Assembly (NCBI RefSeq): GCF_005144415.1
Contig: NZ_SWJE01000017.1
Coordinates: 62,001 to 126,000 of the forward strand
DNA length: 64,000 bases
Origin: Trinickia terrae
Lineage (GTDB): Bacteria; Pseudomonadota; Gammaproteobacteria; Burkholderiales; Burkholderiaceae
Direction of reading: 5' to 3'
The translations under genes were made by a program, and so were the position numbers. Below the pieces are notes generated by a model. That model did no database searches and was not told where the DNA came from. It saw nothing but the letters and a program-made list of their open reading frames with translations. Of this stretch, positions 54,194 through 64,000 are shown one piece after another. Each line of letters begins with the position of its first letter. Position 1 is the stretch's first letter.

Positions 54194-54586
54194 AAAGCGG
54201 CCTGACCCGGCATACCGGGCAATCGAATGCCGGCTTGCCGGCGCGCGTTTCGTCCGGAACTTGGCGTCGGTTGCCTGCATTGCTACCGGGCCCCGCCATT
54301 CGCCGGAGCTGCCGCATCGATCTCTCAAACCATCGGATCAACCCGATTTGAGCATCCTATTTTCGAGACCAATTTAACGTTTCGCAAACTTCTGGGCAGC
54401 CTTGGCGGATACCGGAACAAGACGCCTCTTCCTTGCTGGGCAAGGCCTTGAGCCGGTCGTCGAGCGTTTTTTCGAGGCCGCGTCGTGCGGCGCCGCGGCC
54501 TTAAGGCCGCCTTGCGTACCGCGGGTGCTATCGTGAAAACACCATCTTAAAAATCAGACATATCAAAACGTTGGGGGGATAGCCAT
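54194..54586. other. Intergenic region between bamC promoter and DUF2844
   Basis: No convincing gene. The right part (54480-54586) is AT-richer, carrying the DUF2844 promoter and a GGGGGGAT ribosome-site-like run just before its ATG. Confidence 0.45.
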
Positions 54587-55060
54587 ATGAGAAGCGTCAC
54601 GCCTACGCTCGCCGCCCGGCTCGCCGCGCTTGTCGTGTCCGCAGCGACATGCGCCGCCAACGCCCAGTTGGGCGGCGCACGAGCGCCGTCTGCCGGACTC
54701 TCCACCAATGGCGCCCTCACCGCCCACGCGCTCGCCCAGCCGACCGGCGTCGACAGCGTCTTGAACGTCACGACGAGCGTCGACGACGGCGGGACGACGA
54801 TCCGCGAATACACCACCCAAGCCGGCCAGATCGTCGCCTACACCTGGAGCGGGCCGACGATGCCCGATCTCCACACACTGCTCGGCGCGCGTTTCGAGGC
54901 CTTTCAAACCGGCGCCGCGAGCTCGCCGAGCCGGCATGCGGGCCATGTCGCCCGAGGCGACTTCATCGTGGAGTCGGGCGGGCAGATGCGCGGCTACATT
55001 GGCCGCGCGTGGCTACCGAACGCGCTGCCGGCCGGCGTCTCGATCGACGATCTTCGCTAG
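54587..55060 (+). CDS. DUF2844 family secreted protein
   Basis: A 157-residue exported protein with a signal ending near CAANA-QLG. The mature part shows the DUF2844 pattern: a TSVDDGGTTIREYTTQAGQIVAYTWSGPTMPDL segment (shown here in one family-defining piece of parts TTIREYTT, VAYTWSGP) and a C-terminal GQMRGYIGRAWLPNALPAGV. It precedes the DUF3443 gene by 10 bp, a pair seen together in Burkholderia. Function is unknown; a secreted partner of the DUF3443 protein is likely by linkage. Confidence 0.75.
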   Translation: MRSVTPTLAARLAALVVSAATCAANAQLGGARAPSAGLSTNGALTAHALAQPTGVDSVLNVTTSVDDGGTTIREYTTQAGQIVAYTWSGPTMPDLHTLLGARFEAFQTGAASSPSRHAGHVARGDFIVESGGQMRGYIGRAWLPNALPAGVSIDDLR

Positions 55061-55070
55061 GAGACGCGCC

Positions 55071-56324
55071 ATGCTCACCCAGATCGTGCGGGGAATCGCG
55101 CTTGGCGTCCTCGTCTGCGGCGCGCTGGCCGGATGCGGCGGCGGCGGTTCTGGTTCTTCGACTGCCGGGGCTGCATCGTCGAACCAGAACACCGGCAGCG
55201 GCTCCACACCGAACGCTGCGGACACGACGGTCACACCATCGACCACGCCCAACGTCCAGGCCGTCTTCGTCGCATCGACGCCGACCGGCACGCCCAACAT
55301 GCTGATGACGAGCGTCACCGTGTGCGCGCCGAACACGTCGCAATGCCAGACGATCGACAACGTCCAGGTCGACACCGGCTCCTACGGCTTGCGGATTCTC
55401 GCCTCGGCGCTGACGTCGAACCTGGTCCTGCCCGCCGTGGCGTCCGGCAGCGGCGCCCCGGCCGCCGAATGCGCGGTGTTCGGCAGCGGCTACACCTGGG
55501 GCGCCGTGCGCAGCGCGGATGTCCGGCTTGCGGGCGAGCTCGCCGCGGCCATTCCGATCCAGGTGATCGGAGATGCATCGACGCCGACCGTCGCCTCCGA
55601 CTGCGCCCAAACCGGCGTGCCCATGCAGGACAGCACCAGCCTGCGCGCCAGCGGCATCCTCGGCATCGGCCTCTTCGGCACGGATTGCGGCGCGTCGTGC
55701 GCGAACACCGCGCTGCCGCGCTGGTACTACGCATGTCCGGCGGGCGGCGCGTGCACCGCGAGCGCGCAGCCCATCGCGAACCAGGTCGTCAATCCCGTCA
55801 GCCGGTTCGCCTTCGACAACAACGGCGTGATCATCGACCTGCCCGCCGTCGCCGGCCTCGGCGCGCCGTCGGTCAGCGGCTCGATGATCTTCGGCATCGG
55901 CAGCCAGGGCAACAACGCGCTCGGCAACGCGACGGTGCTTCAGCCGAGCTCGTCGGGCGCCATCTACGTGACGAGCGTCGCGGGCGGCACCACGTACCCG
56001 CAAAGCTTTTTCGACACCGGCTCGAACGGGCTCTTCTTCGCCAGCGCGTCGCTCACGCAATGCAGCGCGTGGTATTGCCCGGCAACCGAGCAGGCCTTCT
56101 CGGCCACGTTCAGCGGCCAAAGCGGCAGCACCGCCTCGGCGACGTTCTCGGTCGCGAACCGCAGCACGCTGGTCGCCACCGGCAACGCGGCATTCGACAA
56201 CCTGGCGGGCCCCATCGGCGGTGTCTTCGACTGGGGGCTTCCGTTCTTCTACGGGCGGCGCATCTTCACCGCGATCCAGGGGCAGCCGACGCCCGCCGGG
56301 CTCGGCCCGTTCTACGCGTTCTGA
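55071..56324 (+). CDS. DUF3443 lipoprotein with pepsin-like motifs
   Basis: A 417-residue lipoprotein with lipobox ALAGC (Cys22) and a Ser/Gly/Thr linker to about residue 60. Two DTGS motifs (VDTGSYG at 100-106, FDTGSNG at 314-320) lie 214 residues apart; each is followed by a hydrophobic stretch. SGILGIGLFG (204-213) and GSMIFGIGSQGNNALG (about 280-295) match the pepsin order of Asp-loop, DGILGL-like turn and GSVIFGGID-like strand. It resembles a bilobal A1-type aspartic peptidase on the outer membrane or periplasmic face. The family is uncharacterised; activity is inference. The ATG follows TAGGAGACGC. Confidence 0.78.
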   Translation: MLTQIVRGIALGVLVCGALAGCGGGGSGSSTAGAASSNQNTGSGSTPNAADTTVTPSTTPNVQAVFVASTPTGTPNMLMTSVTVCAPNTSQCQTIDNVQVDTGSYGLRILASALTSNLVLPAVASGSGAPAAECAVFGSGYTWGAVRSADVRLAGELAAAIPIQVIGDASTPTVASDCAQTGVPMQDSTSLRASGILGIGLFGTDCGASCANTALPRWYYACPAGGACTASAQPIANQVVNPVSRFAFDNNGVIIDLPAVAGLGAPSVSGSMIFGIGSQGNNALGNATVLQPSSSGAIYVTSVAGGTTYPQSFFDTGSNGLFFASASLTQCSAWYCPATEQAFSATFSGQSGSTASATFSVANRSTLVATGNAAFDNLAGPIGGVFDWGLPFFYGRRIFTAIQGQPTPAGLGPFYAF

Positions 56325-56370
56325 CGCGGCCTTCCGCACCGCGCGGGCCCGTGCGGTGCGTGCGCTTGCA

Positions 56371-56985
56371 TCAGGCGAGACGCGTGCTCAAATAAGCCGT
56401 CACGACCTTTTTGAACTCGGCGACGAGCTCGCGCCGCTCGCGCGGCTTCGCGTCGGCGTAGAGCGGATTCAGACCCTTGACCACTTGCAGCGTCACGTTG
56501 GCGATCCGTTTGGCCTCTTCGGCAGACAGCGCGGGATGATGCTGCCGGAATACCTTGGCGAAGCGCTCGCGCAAGCGGTCGCGCGCCGCGGGATCGCGCG
56601 CATAGGCGACCGGCGCGCTCAAGAGCGGGATGTAAGCCGGGTGCGCCTGCATGAACTCGATCAGCAAATCGAAGATCCGCTCGACGAGCTCGGCGACGGA
56701 AAGCCCCTCCGCCGCCGTCTCGAGCGTGCTCCAGCTCGCATCCATTTCGTTGGCGTACTGGACGCGCAGCGCATGGGCCAGCGCCTGCTTGTTCGGGAAA
56801 TACTGATAGACGGCGCCAATCGACACCCCGGCGCGCTCGGCGACCTCTGTCATGGTGGCGGCGTCGTAGCCGCGCTCGGCGAACACCGCCGCGGCCACGT
56901 CGAGCAGCGACGCTACCCGGCGTTCCCCATGCGCGCGCTGCGGCACGCGCCTCTTGGTTTGCGAGCTATCTGAGACCATCCTCAT
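56371..56985 (-). CDS. TetR/AcrR-family regulator
   Basis: A 204-residue TetR protein: HTH about 18-64 (VASLLDVAAAVFAERGYDAATMTEVAERAGVSIGAVYQYFPNKQAL, in pieces), C-terminal ligand-dimer domain to the end. It is divergent from the isochorismatase-like gene with 52 bp between, and a 16-bp palindrome in that gap is the likely operator. Ligand unknown. Confidence 0.85.
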   Translation of the reverse strand: MRMVSDSSQTKRRVPQRAHGERRVASLLDVAAAVFAERGYDAATMTEVAERAGVSIGAVYQYFPNKQALAHALRVQYANEMDASWSTLETAAEGLSVAELVERIFDLLIEFMQAHPAYIPLLSAPVAYARDPAARDRLRERFAKVFRQHHPALSAEEAKRIANVTLQVVKGLNPLYADAKPRERRELVAEFKKVVTAYLSTRLA

Positions 56986-57006
56986 ATTTTAGGCGTATCA
57001 TTCGAC

Positions 57007-57022
57007 CTGAGGCTACCCTCAG
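57007..57022. promoter_or_regulatory. Operator-like palindrome between TetR and hydrolase genes
   Basis: CTGAGG-CTAC-CCTCAG, perfect arms, 15 bp before the GTG start of the hydrolase and 21 bp after the TetR start on the other strand. Confidence 0.6.
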
Positions 57023-57037
57023 ATTAAGGAGCATCGC

Positions 57038-57610
57038 GTGAACCCCATTCCCTTCGATCCCAAGACCACTGCCCTCGTATTGATCGACCTCCAGCACGGC
57101 AATGTCGGGCGCCCGCTCGCGCCCTATTCCGGCAGCGCCGTGGTCGAGCGCTGCGCGAAGCTCGCCGAGAAGCTGCGCGAACAAGGCGGCACGATCGTCT
57201 ACGTGCGCGTGAACGTGCATGAGCTGCTGCATCTGCCCGCCGACGCGCCGCTGCGCGCGCCGGGCTCGCCGCCGCCTCCCGCCGAGGCGTCCGAACTGGT
57301 TCCCGAAGCGGGCATGCAACCGTCGGATGTGGTGGTCACCAAGCGGCAATGGGGCGCGTTCTACGGCACGGATCTCGAGCAGCAACTGCGCCGGCGCGGT
57401 ATCCGGACCTTGATGCTGGGCGGGATCGCAACGAACATAGGAGTGGAATCGACGGCTCGCGCCGCGTTCGATCAGGGCTACGAGCTGGTTTTCGTCGAAG
57501 ACGCGATGACGAGCATCAGCGAGGACGCGCACCGCTTTGCCACGCAGCACATCTTTCCGCGCATGGGCTACGTGCGCTCGACGAGCGACGTGCTGGCGGC
57601 GTTGGGATAA
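57038..57610 (+). CDS. Isochorismatase-fold hydrolase with Gly at the nucleophile position
   Basis: A 190-residue protein: Asp17 in LVLIDLQHG, Lys102 in VVTKRQWGAF, and GGIATNIGVESTARAA (128-143) where cysteine hydrolases of the family have Cys at the residue occupied here by Gly135. The Asp and Lys of the triad are kept but the Cys is not, as in isochorismatases of the PhzD type. Substrate unknown. GTG start with AAGGAG 6 nt upstream. Divergent from its probable TetR regulator. Confidence 0.82.
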   Translation: MNPIPFDPKTTALVLIDLQHGNVGRPLAPYSGSAVVERCAKLAEKLREQGGTIVYVRVNVHELLHLPADAPLRAPGSPPPPAEASELVPEAGMQPSDVVVTKRQWGAFYGTDLEQQLRRRGIRTLMLGGIATNIGVESTARAAFDQGYELVFVEDAMTSISEDAHRFATQHIFPRMGYVRSTSDVLAALG

Positions 57611-57653
57611 CGCTCTTCAGGCGAGCACCGCGCGCTTTGCGGCGCGGCGCCGC

Positions 57654-57890
57654 TCAATGCCGGCTTTCGCCGTGCGACAGGATGCGCGCGAGCGCGACCG
57701 ATTTTGCGGCCTCCTCCGCTTCCTGGGCCGTGTCGAACGCACCGTTCGTCACATGGACGGCGTGCCAGCCGGCCTCATCCGCGGCGTCGCGGAAAATCCG
57801 GAACCGGGCGGCAAAGCCGCGCGGTGCGGCAGGAATCACTTCGATGTCGACGGAAGCGCCTTCGATTTGATGTCTCACGAAACCGTCCAT
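57654..57890 (-). CDS. Small DUF2188-like soluble protein
   Basis: A 78-residue protein with an EVIPAAPRGFAARFRIFRDAADEAGWHAVHV sheet region (shown in parts: EVIPAAPRG, WHAVHVTNG) and a helix AQEAEEAAKSVALARI. GGAGGCGGAC is directly upstream of the ATG. The pattern resembles short DUF2188-type proteins; the assignment is tentative. Function unknown. Confidence 0.5.
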   Translation of the reverse strand: MDGFVRHQIEGASVDIEVIPAAPRGFAARFRIFRDAADEAGWHAVHVTNGAFDTAQEAEEAAKSVALARILSHGESRH

Positions 57891-58000
57891 GTCCGCCTCC
57901 GCTTTGTCACTGGCCTTGACTAAAAATCCTAGCACCATGTGGCCAGGATGGCAGGACCACCGACCAGGAGGAGCCGGCGGATGCGAGCGTGGCGGCAGAC

Positions 58001-58393
58001 TTATTCGCTGCCGGAGTCGGGCGGCGGCAGCATTTCGGCCGGCGCGAGCCAGCGGAACGACGCCAGCTCTTCGCCCTTGAAGGTGCACTCGACCGCGGCG
58101 GCCTTCTCGATCTTCTTCGGCTTCTTCGATGTCGATGCTGAAGCGGCTGCCGAAGCCGCAACCGCCGCCGATGCCGCCACAGGGGGGCTCTCGATCGTCC
58201 CCTCGACGACGACGCGCTCGCCCCGGATCGCGATACCCGCATGCGAGATGGAGAGCTTGTCGGCCGGTGACTTCTCGGCGAGCCTGCTGCGCATTTGCTG
58301 CTCGCACGCGCTGGGGTTCTTATAGAGCGCACAGCCCGTCATCAGGACGGGCGCAACGCCAAGGCACGCGAGCAGCACATTCCGGGTCTTCAT
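58001..58393 (-). CDS. Small lipoprotein
   Basis: A 130-residue protein starting MKTRNVLLACLGVAPVLMTGC, with lipobox MTGC (Cys about 21) followed by ALYKNPSACEQQMRSRL. An Ala/Ser/Lys linker (about 77-100) precedes a short segment with AVECTFKGEELASFRW. A start at 58423 is in frame but gives a less typical signal. Family not recognised. Confidence 0.6.
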   Translation of the reverse strand: MKTRNVLLACLGVAPVLMTGCALYKNPSACEQQMRSRLAEKSPADKLSISHAGIAIRGERVVVEGTIESPPVAASAAVAASAAASASTSKKPKKIEKAAAVECTFKGEELASFRWLAPAEMLPPPDSGSE

Positions 58394-58481
58394 CGATATT
58401 CCGTGTTTTAGGGCGGCGGTCATTGTAGCTTAGCGGCCGCCCTCCCTAGCACGAGGAAACCGTGGGACATCGCGCCGAATC

Positions 58482-59960
<1,479 letters not shown>

Positions 59961-59989
59961 TCAATCGATGCAGACGCAAACGCGCCGCG

Positions 59990-61501
59990 CTACGCCCGCG
60001 CGACGCGCGGACTAGCGCTCTTGCCTAGCTTCATCCACACGCCGTAGACGAGCGCCGCGATGACTAGCCCCACGAACCACGCATACGTATAGAGGCTCTT
60101 GAACGCATCGGGCACGTTCGGGAACGCGGCAGGGAACGCGGTATTCAGGAAACCCGGCAGATTCGGCAGCACGCCGGCCGCGAGCGCGACAACCGCCGCG
60201 ATGTTCCAGCCGCCCGTATACGCGTACTCGCCGTTCTCGTCGAACAGCTCCGCATGATCGAGCCGCGTGCCGCGCACGAGGAAGTAGTCGACCATCATGA
60301 TCCCCGCCACCGGGCCCAGCAACGCCGAGTAGCCGACGAGCCACGTGAAGATGTAGCCCTGCGTCGTCGCGAGGATCTTCCACGGCATCATCACGATCGC
60401 GATCGTCGCGGTGATGAGGCCGCCCGTCTTGTACGAAATGCCCTTCGGCCACAGGCTCGAAAAATCGTAGGCGGGGCCGACCAAGTTCGCGGCGAGGTTG
60501 CAGCACATCGTGTCGAGCGTGAGGATCACGAGCGCGATGCCGACGCCGATGCCCGTCATTCGGCTCGTCAGGTCGATCGGGTCCCAGATCGCCTTGCCGT
60601 AGATCACCACGGTCGCCGAGGTCACCACCACCGAGATCACCGAGAGCAGCGCCATCGGCAGCGGCAGGCCAATCGCCTGCCCGGTCATCTGGTCGCGCTG
60701 AGTCTTCGCGAAGCGCGTGAAGTCGGGGATGTTGAGCGCGAGCGTCGCCCAGAAGCCGACCATTGCGGTCAGGCTCGGCCAGAACGTCGCCCAGAAGAGG
60801 CCCGCCTTCTTGCCGCCCGCGACGAACTGAGACGGCGTCGAGAGCATCGAGCCCACGCCGCCCGCCTTCGAGGTCGCCCACCAGACGAGCACAACGCACA
60901 TCACGACCTTGATCGGCGCGGACCAGCTTTCGAGCCAGCGGATCGAATCGGTGCCGTTGACGATGAAGTAGATCTGGATGCCCCAGAAGAACAGGAAGCA
61001 CGCGGCCTGTCCCGCCGAGATGCCGATCACGGCGAGCGGCGCGCCTTGCAGCGCGTTGCCGGTGAGGATGTTCAGGAGCGTGTAGATCGCGCTGCCGCCG
61101 AGCCAGGTCTGGATCCCGTACCAGCCGCACGCGACGATCGCGCGCAACAGCGCAGGCAGCTTCGCGCCCTGCGTGCCGAACGATGAGCGCACCAGCACCG
61201 CGTAGGGAATGCCGTGCTTTGCGCCCGCGTGGCCGATCAGGAGCATCGGCACGAGCACGATCGTGTTGCCGAGCAGCACCGTCAGCACCGCCTGCCATGG
61301 CGACATGCCCTGCTCGGTCAGCCCCGCGGCGAGCATGTACGACGCGATGTTCATCACCATGCCGACCCACAGCGCCGCGAAGTGATACCACTTCCAGGTG
61401 CGCTGCGCGTGGCCCGTCGGCGCGAGGTCGTCGTTGTAGAGCGTGCTGCCTGACACGCCCGATTGCGTCAGTGTTTCGCTGGTTCCGGCAGGTTGGTTCA
61501 T
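59990..61501 (-). CDS. NCS1-family nucleobase transporter
   Basis: A 503-residue membrane protein with about 12 segments of the NCS1 family: NDDLAPTGHAQRTWKWYHFAALWVGM at the N-terminus (in parts NDDLAPTG, RTWKWYHFAALW), GIQTWLGGSAIYTLLNIL (TM3 region), and PDFTRFAKTQRDQMTGQAIGLPL. It probably imports uracil, thymine, dihydropyrimidines or hydantoins with Na+ or H+. Between preA and hydA. Confidence 0.88.
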   Translation of the reverse strand: MNQPAGTSETLTQSGVSGSTLYNDDLAPTGHAQRTWKWYHFAALWVGMVMNIASYMLAAGLTEQGMSPWQAVLTVLLGNTIVLVPMLLIGHAGAKHGIPYAVLVRSSFGTQGAKLPALLRAIVACGWYGIQTWLGGSAIYTLLNILTGNALQGAPLAVIGISAGQAACFLFFWGIQIYFIVNGTDSIRWLESWSAPIKVVMCVVLVWWATSKAGGVGSMLSTPSQFVAGGKKAGLFWATFWPSLTAMVGFWATLALNIPDFTRFAKTQRDQMTGQAIGLPLPMALLSVISVVVTSATVVIYGKAIWDPIDLTSRMTGIGVGIALVILTLDTMCCNLAANLVGPAYDFSSLWPKGISYKTGGLITATIAIVMMPWKILATTQGYIFTWLVGYSALLGPVAGIMMVDYFLVRGTRLDHAELFDENGEYAYTGGWNIAAVVALAAGVLPNLPGFLNTAFPAAFPNVPDAFKSLYTYAWFVGLVIAALVYGVWMKLGKSASPRVARA

Positions 61502-61530
61502 TGACGGTTCTCCAATTGTCGATGTCGTCG

Positions 61531-62808
61531 TTAGTCGTTAGCGTTGATAGGCTGGCGCGCCGGGTTGTTCGGATGCGCCGTCCAGTTCGCGTATTCCCCG
61601 CTGTCGACGCGCTCCATCGTGATGCACTCCTCGACCGGGCACACGTGCATGCATAAATTGCACCCGACGCAGTTCTCGTCGATCACCTCGAAGCGCCGCA
61701 CGCCGTCTTTTTCTCGCGTAATCGCCTGATGCGACGTGTCCTCGCAGGCGATGTGGCAGAGCCCGCACTGGATGCAGCGGTCCTGGTCGATGCGCGCCTT
61801 GATGTCGTACTTGAGGTTCAGGTACTTCCAGTCGGTGACGTTCGGCACCGCGCGGCCGCGAAAGTCGTCGAGCGTCGCGTAGCCCTTCTCGTCCATCCAG
61901 TTCGCGAGACCGTCCGCGAGGTCCGAGACGATCCTGAAGCCGTAGTGCATCGCCGCCGTGCAGACCTGCACGCTGCCGGCGCCGAGCACCATGAACTCGG
62001 CCGCGTCGCGCCAGGTCGTGATGCCGCCGATGCCGGAGATCGGCAGCCCGGGCGTTTGCTCATCGCGCGCGATCTCGGCGACCATGTTCAGCGCGATCGG
62101 CTTGACCGCCGGCCCGCAGTAGCCGCCGTGCGTGCCCTTGCCGTCGACGGTGGGTATCGGCGCCATCTGGTCGAGATCGACCGCGACGATCGAGTTGATC
62201 GTGTTGATCAGCGAGACGCCGTCCGCGCCGCCCTTGTAGGCGGCGCGCGAGCCTAAGCGGATGTCGGTGATGTTCGGCGTGAGCTTCACGAGGCACGGCA
62301 GGCGCGTGCCCTCCTTCACCCAGCGCGTGACCATCTCGATGTACTCGGGCACCTGGCCTACCGCCGAGCCCATGCCCCGCTCGCTCATCCCGTGCGGGCA
62401 GCCGAAGTTCAGCTCGACCGCATCGGCGCCCGTGTCTTCGACTTGCGGGAGGATCCATTTCCAGTCGCGCTCGTTGCAAGGCACCATCAGCGAGACGATC
62501 AATGCGCGGTCGGGCCAGTCGCGCTTCACTTGCGCGATCTCGCGCAGGTTGACGTCGAGCGGACGGTCGGTGATCAGCTCGATGTTGTTCAGGCCCGCGA
62601 TGCGCTGGCCGTTCCATTGCACCGCGCCGTAGCGCGAGCTGACGTTGACGACGTGGGGATCGAGCCCGAGCGTCTTCCAGACCACACCGCCCCAACCCGC
62701 CTCGAACGCGCGGTTGACGTTGTAGGCCTTGTCGGTCGGCGGCGCGGAGGCGAGCCAGAAGGGGTTCGGCGACGTGATGCCGGCTATCGTGCAGCGAAGA
62801 TCGGCCAT
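61531..62808 (-). CDS. preA: NAD-dependent dihydropyrimidine dehydrogenase subunit PreA
   Basis: A 425-residue protein: dihydroorotate-dehydrogenase-like FMN barrel (about 1-320; LRCTIAGITSPNPF, VELNFGCPHGMSERGMG, VKLTPNITDIRLGSRAAYKGGADG in parts) fused to a C-terminal ferredoxin domain with CIQCGLCHIAC and CVGCNLCMHVC. It reduces uracil/thymine with NADH, forming a heterotetramer with PreT. Second gene of the operon, 72 bp after preT. Confidence 0.94.
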   Translation of the reverse strand: MADLRCTIAGITSPNPFWLASAPPTDKAYNVNRAFEAGWGGVVWKTLGLDPHVVNVSSRYGAVQWNGQRIAGLNNIELITDRPLDVNLREIAQVKRDWPDRALIVSLMVPCNERDWKWILPQVEDTGADAVELNFGCPHGMSERGMGSAVGQVPEYIEMVTRWVKEGTRLPCLVKLTPNITDIRLGSRAAYKGGADGVSLINTINSIVAVDLDQMAPIPTVDGKGTHGGYCGPAVKPIALNMVAEIARDEQTPGLPISGIGGITTWRDAAEFMVLGAGSVQVCTAAMHYGFRIVSDLADGLANWMDEKGYATLDDFRGRAVPNVTDWKYLNLKYDIKARIDQDRCIQCGLCHIACEDTSHQAITREKDGVRRFEVIDENCVGCNLCMHVCPVEECITMERVDSGEYANWTAHPNNPARQPINAND

Positions 62809-62880
62809 GTTCGGCTCCGTGGGGATGTGTCGTTTTCCTGGCGTGCGCGCCAGCTGCGGGTGCGCAATGCGGCGTCGCGC

Positions 62881-64000
62881 TCAGGCCGCGCACGCAGCCG
62901 TTCGCGCGAACATGCGATCGATCGAGGCCGCCGCGAGCTTGCCGTCCTGCACCGACTGCACGGTCAAATCGAGCCCGGTCGCGGCGCAATCGCCGCCGGC
63001 CCAGACGTCGGCGAGCGAGGTGCGGCATTCGCCGTCGACCGCGATACGTGCGCCGTCGAGCCCCAGGATCTCTCGATCGATACCGGCAGCAACGAGCGTC
63101 TGTCCGATCGCCTTGAGCACCATGTCGGCTTCGATCACGAAGCATTCGCCCGTGCCGGCGATGCGCCCATCCGCGTCTTCACGCGTCCATTCGAATTCGA
63201 CGCCCGTGACGCGCTTGCCGTCGCCGAGCACGCGCACCGGCCGCGCGTTGAGGACTAGCGAGACGCCCTGTGTCTGCGCGAACTCGCGCTCGGCCCAGGT
63301 CGCGCTCATCGCCTGAACGCCGCGCCGGTATGCCATCGTCACGCTCTGCGCGCCGAGCTTTTTGCTCTGCACGGCGGCATCGACGGCGGTATTGCCACCG
63401 CCGATCACGACCACCCGGCGGCCTACGGGCAAGGTCGAGAGATCGGTCGACTGGCGCAGCCGCGCGATGAAGTCGACCGCATCGAGCACGCCCTCCAGCG
63501 TTTCGCCTTCGACGCCGAGCGCTTTCACGCCCGCGAGCCCGATGGCGAGAAACACCGCGTCGTGCTGCTGGCGCAACTCGGCGAGGCTCACGTCGCGGCC
63601 CATGACGACGCCCGTGCGCAGTTCGATGCCGCCCACCGACAGCAGCCATTCGACTTCGCGTCGAGCGAAGTCGTCGACGGTCTTGTAGGCCGCGATGCCG
63701 AACTCGTTGAGACCGCCGCCCTTCTCATGCGCGTCGAACAGTGTCACGCGATGCCCCGCCAACGCGAGACGATGCGCGCACGCAAGCCCCGCCGGCCCCG
63801 CGCCGACCACGGCGACATGCCGCCCGCTATCCGCCGCGCGCTTGAACAGCGCCTCGCCGCGCGCCATCGCCCAATCGGTCGCATGCCGCTGCAATGCGCC
63901 GATCGTCACCGGCTTGCCGTCCTGATGGTTGCGCACGCAAGCGCCTTCGCACAGGATCTCGGTCGGGCACACGCGCGCGCACATTCCGCCGAGCGGATTC
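62881..64000 (-). CDS. preT: NAD-dependent dihydropyrimidine dehydrogenase subunit PreT (5' end beyond the window)
   Basis: The C-terminal ~373 residues. CARVCPTEILCEGACVRN is the N-terminal Fe-S region of glutamate-synthase-like reductases; VAVVGAGPAGLACAHRLA is the FAD motif and VVVIGGGNTAVDAAVQS the NAD(P) motif; the end is SVQDGKLAAASIDRMFA. It transfers electrons from NADH to PreA. The start lies past the right edge. First of the preT-preA-NCS1-hydA set visible here. Confidence 0.92.
   Translation of the reverse strand, partial: NPLGGMCARVCPTEILCEGACVRNHQDGKPVTIGALQRHATDWAMARGEALFKRAADSGRHVAVVGAGPAGLACAHRLALAGHRVTLFDAHEKGGGLNEFGIAAYKTVDDFARREVEWLLSVGGIELRTGVVMGRDVSLAELRQQHDAVFLAIGLAGVKALGVEGETLEGVLDAVDFIARLRQSTDLSTLPVGRRVVVIGGGNTAVDAAVQSKKLGAQSVTMAYRRGVQAMSATWAEREFAQTQGVSLVLNARPVRVLGDGKRVTGVEFEWTREDADGRIAGTGECFVIEADMVLKAIGQTLVAAGIDREILGLDGARIAVDGECRTSLADVWAGGDCAATGLDLTVQSVQDGKLAAASIDRMFARTAACAA

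Noticed and set aside
54110-54586. Remnant of dapA upstream of bamC
   Set aside because: No frame in either direction shows DapA motifs; only a promoter is seen.

Overview
The window is about 66% GC with dense genes on both strands. Its gene content points to the Burkholderiaceae (Burkholderia sensu lato, including Paraburkholderia and Trinickia-like genera). Pointers are a second Hfq with a long C-terminal tail, a sucA-odhB-lpdA operon with a structured leader, a rimP-nusA-infB-rbfA-truB block, a MarR/OMF/EmrA/EmrB efflux cluster, and several families common in this group (DUF2844, DUF3443, DUF2968, DUF2239, DUF1571). The species cannot be fixed from the sequence alone. I saw no rRNA, tRNA, CRISPR array, prophage or complete insertion sequence; this is ordinary chromosome.

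Layout. 1-2.6 kb: a PII-like DUF190 protein divergent from the fluoride exporter crcB, two small secreted proteins and a GNAT acetyltransferase. 2.9-11.8 kb: a JEN1-like monocarboxylate symporter, then a fatty-acid module (TetR, FadE-type acyl-CoA dehydrogenase, MaoC hydratase, FadD ligase, DUF1571). 11.8-14.6 kb: a Tat-like exported protein, DUF2239 behind a promoter with two operator-like palindromes, and a VAO-type flavin oxidase. 14.6-17 kb: an ECF sigma/anti-sigma operon led by a 46-residue lipoprotein gene, preceded by tandem 92-bp hairpin repeats. 17.2-23 kb: hfq2, LtrA, DUF2968, DUF2147, a stand-alone DUF4096 protein and zapE. 23.2-31.2 kb: the 2-oxoglutarate dehydrogenase operon (sucA, odhB, lpdA) and typA. 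31.4-36.5 kb: the EmrR/OMF/EmrA/EmrB multidrug pump. 36.5-43.4 kb: truB, rbfA, infB, nusA and rimP with a long rimP leader. 43.4-48.7 kb: rluB, scpB, an aminotransferase and a LysR regulator. 49-54.2 kb: a second DUF4096 protein, small secreted proteins, a YdcF protein and bamC. 54.5-58.4 kb: a DUF2844-DUF3443 secreted pair, a TetR/isochorismatase-like divergon and small proteins. 58.4-64 kb: a reductive pyrimidine catabolism operon (preT, preA, NCS1 transporter, hydA), cut by the right edge.

The most unusual signal is a dispersed hairpin element with a shared consensus: CATGGG box, GGAGT...GCTGAAGC...ACTCC hairpin, then GATCGACACAGGAG, which supplies the Shine-Dalgarno. It lies directly before the start codons of three unrelated genes (2945+, 16749-, 49867+). 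It is also present in tandem at 16.76-17.0 kb and as a rearranged copy at 52.3 kb. Paired base changes keep the stems, so it may be a cis-acting RNA or a REP-like family that has captured 5' UTRs. Other leads are a promoter plus intrinsic terminator in the rimP leader, a strong terminator between infB and rbfA, pepsin-like motifs in DUF3443, an isochorismatase-fold protein with Gly at the nucleophile position, and two apparently domesticated transposase DNA-binding domains.
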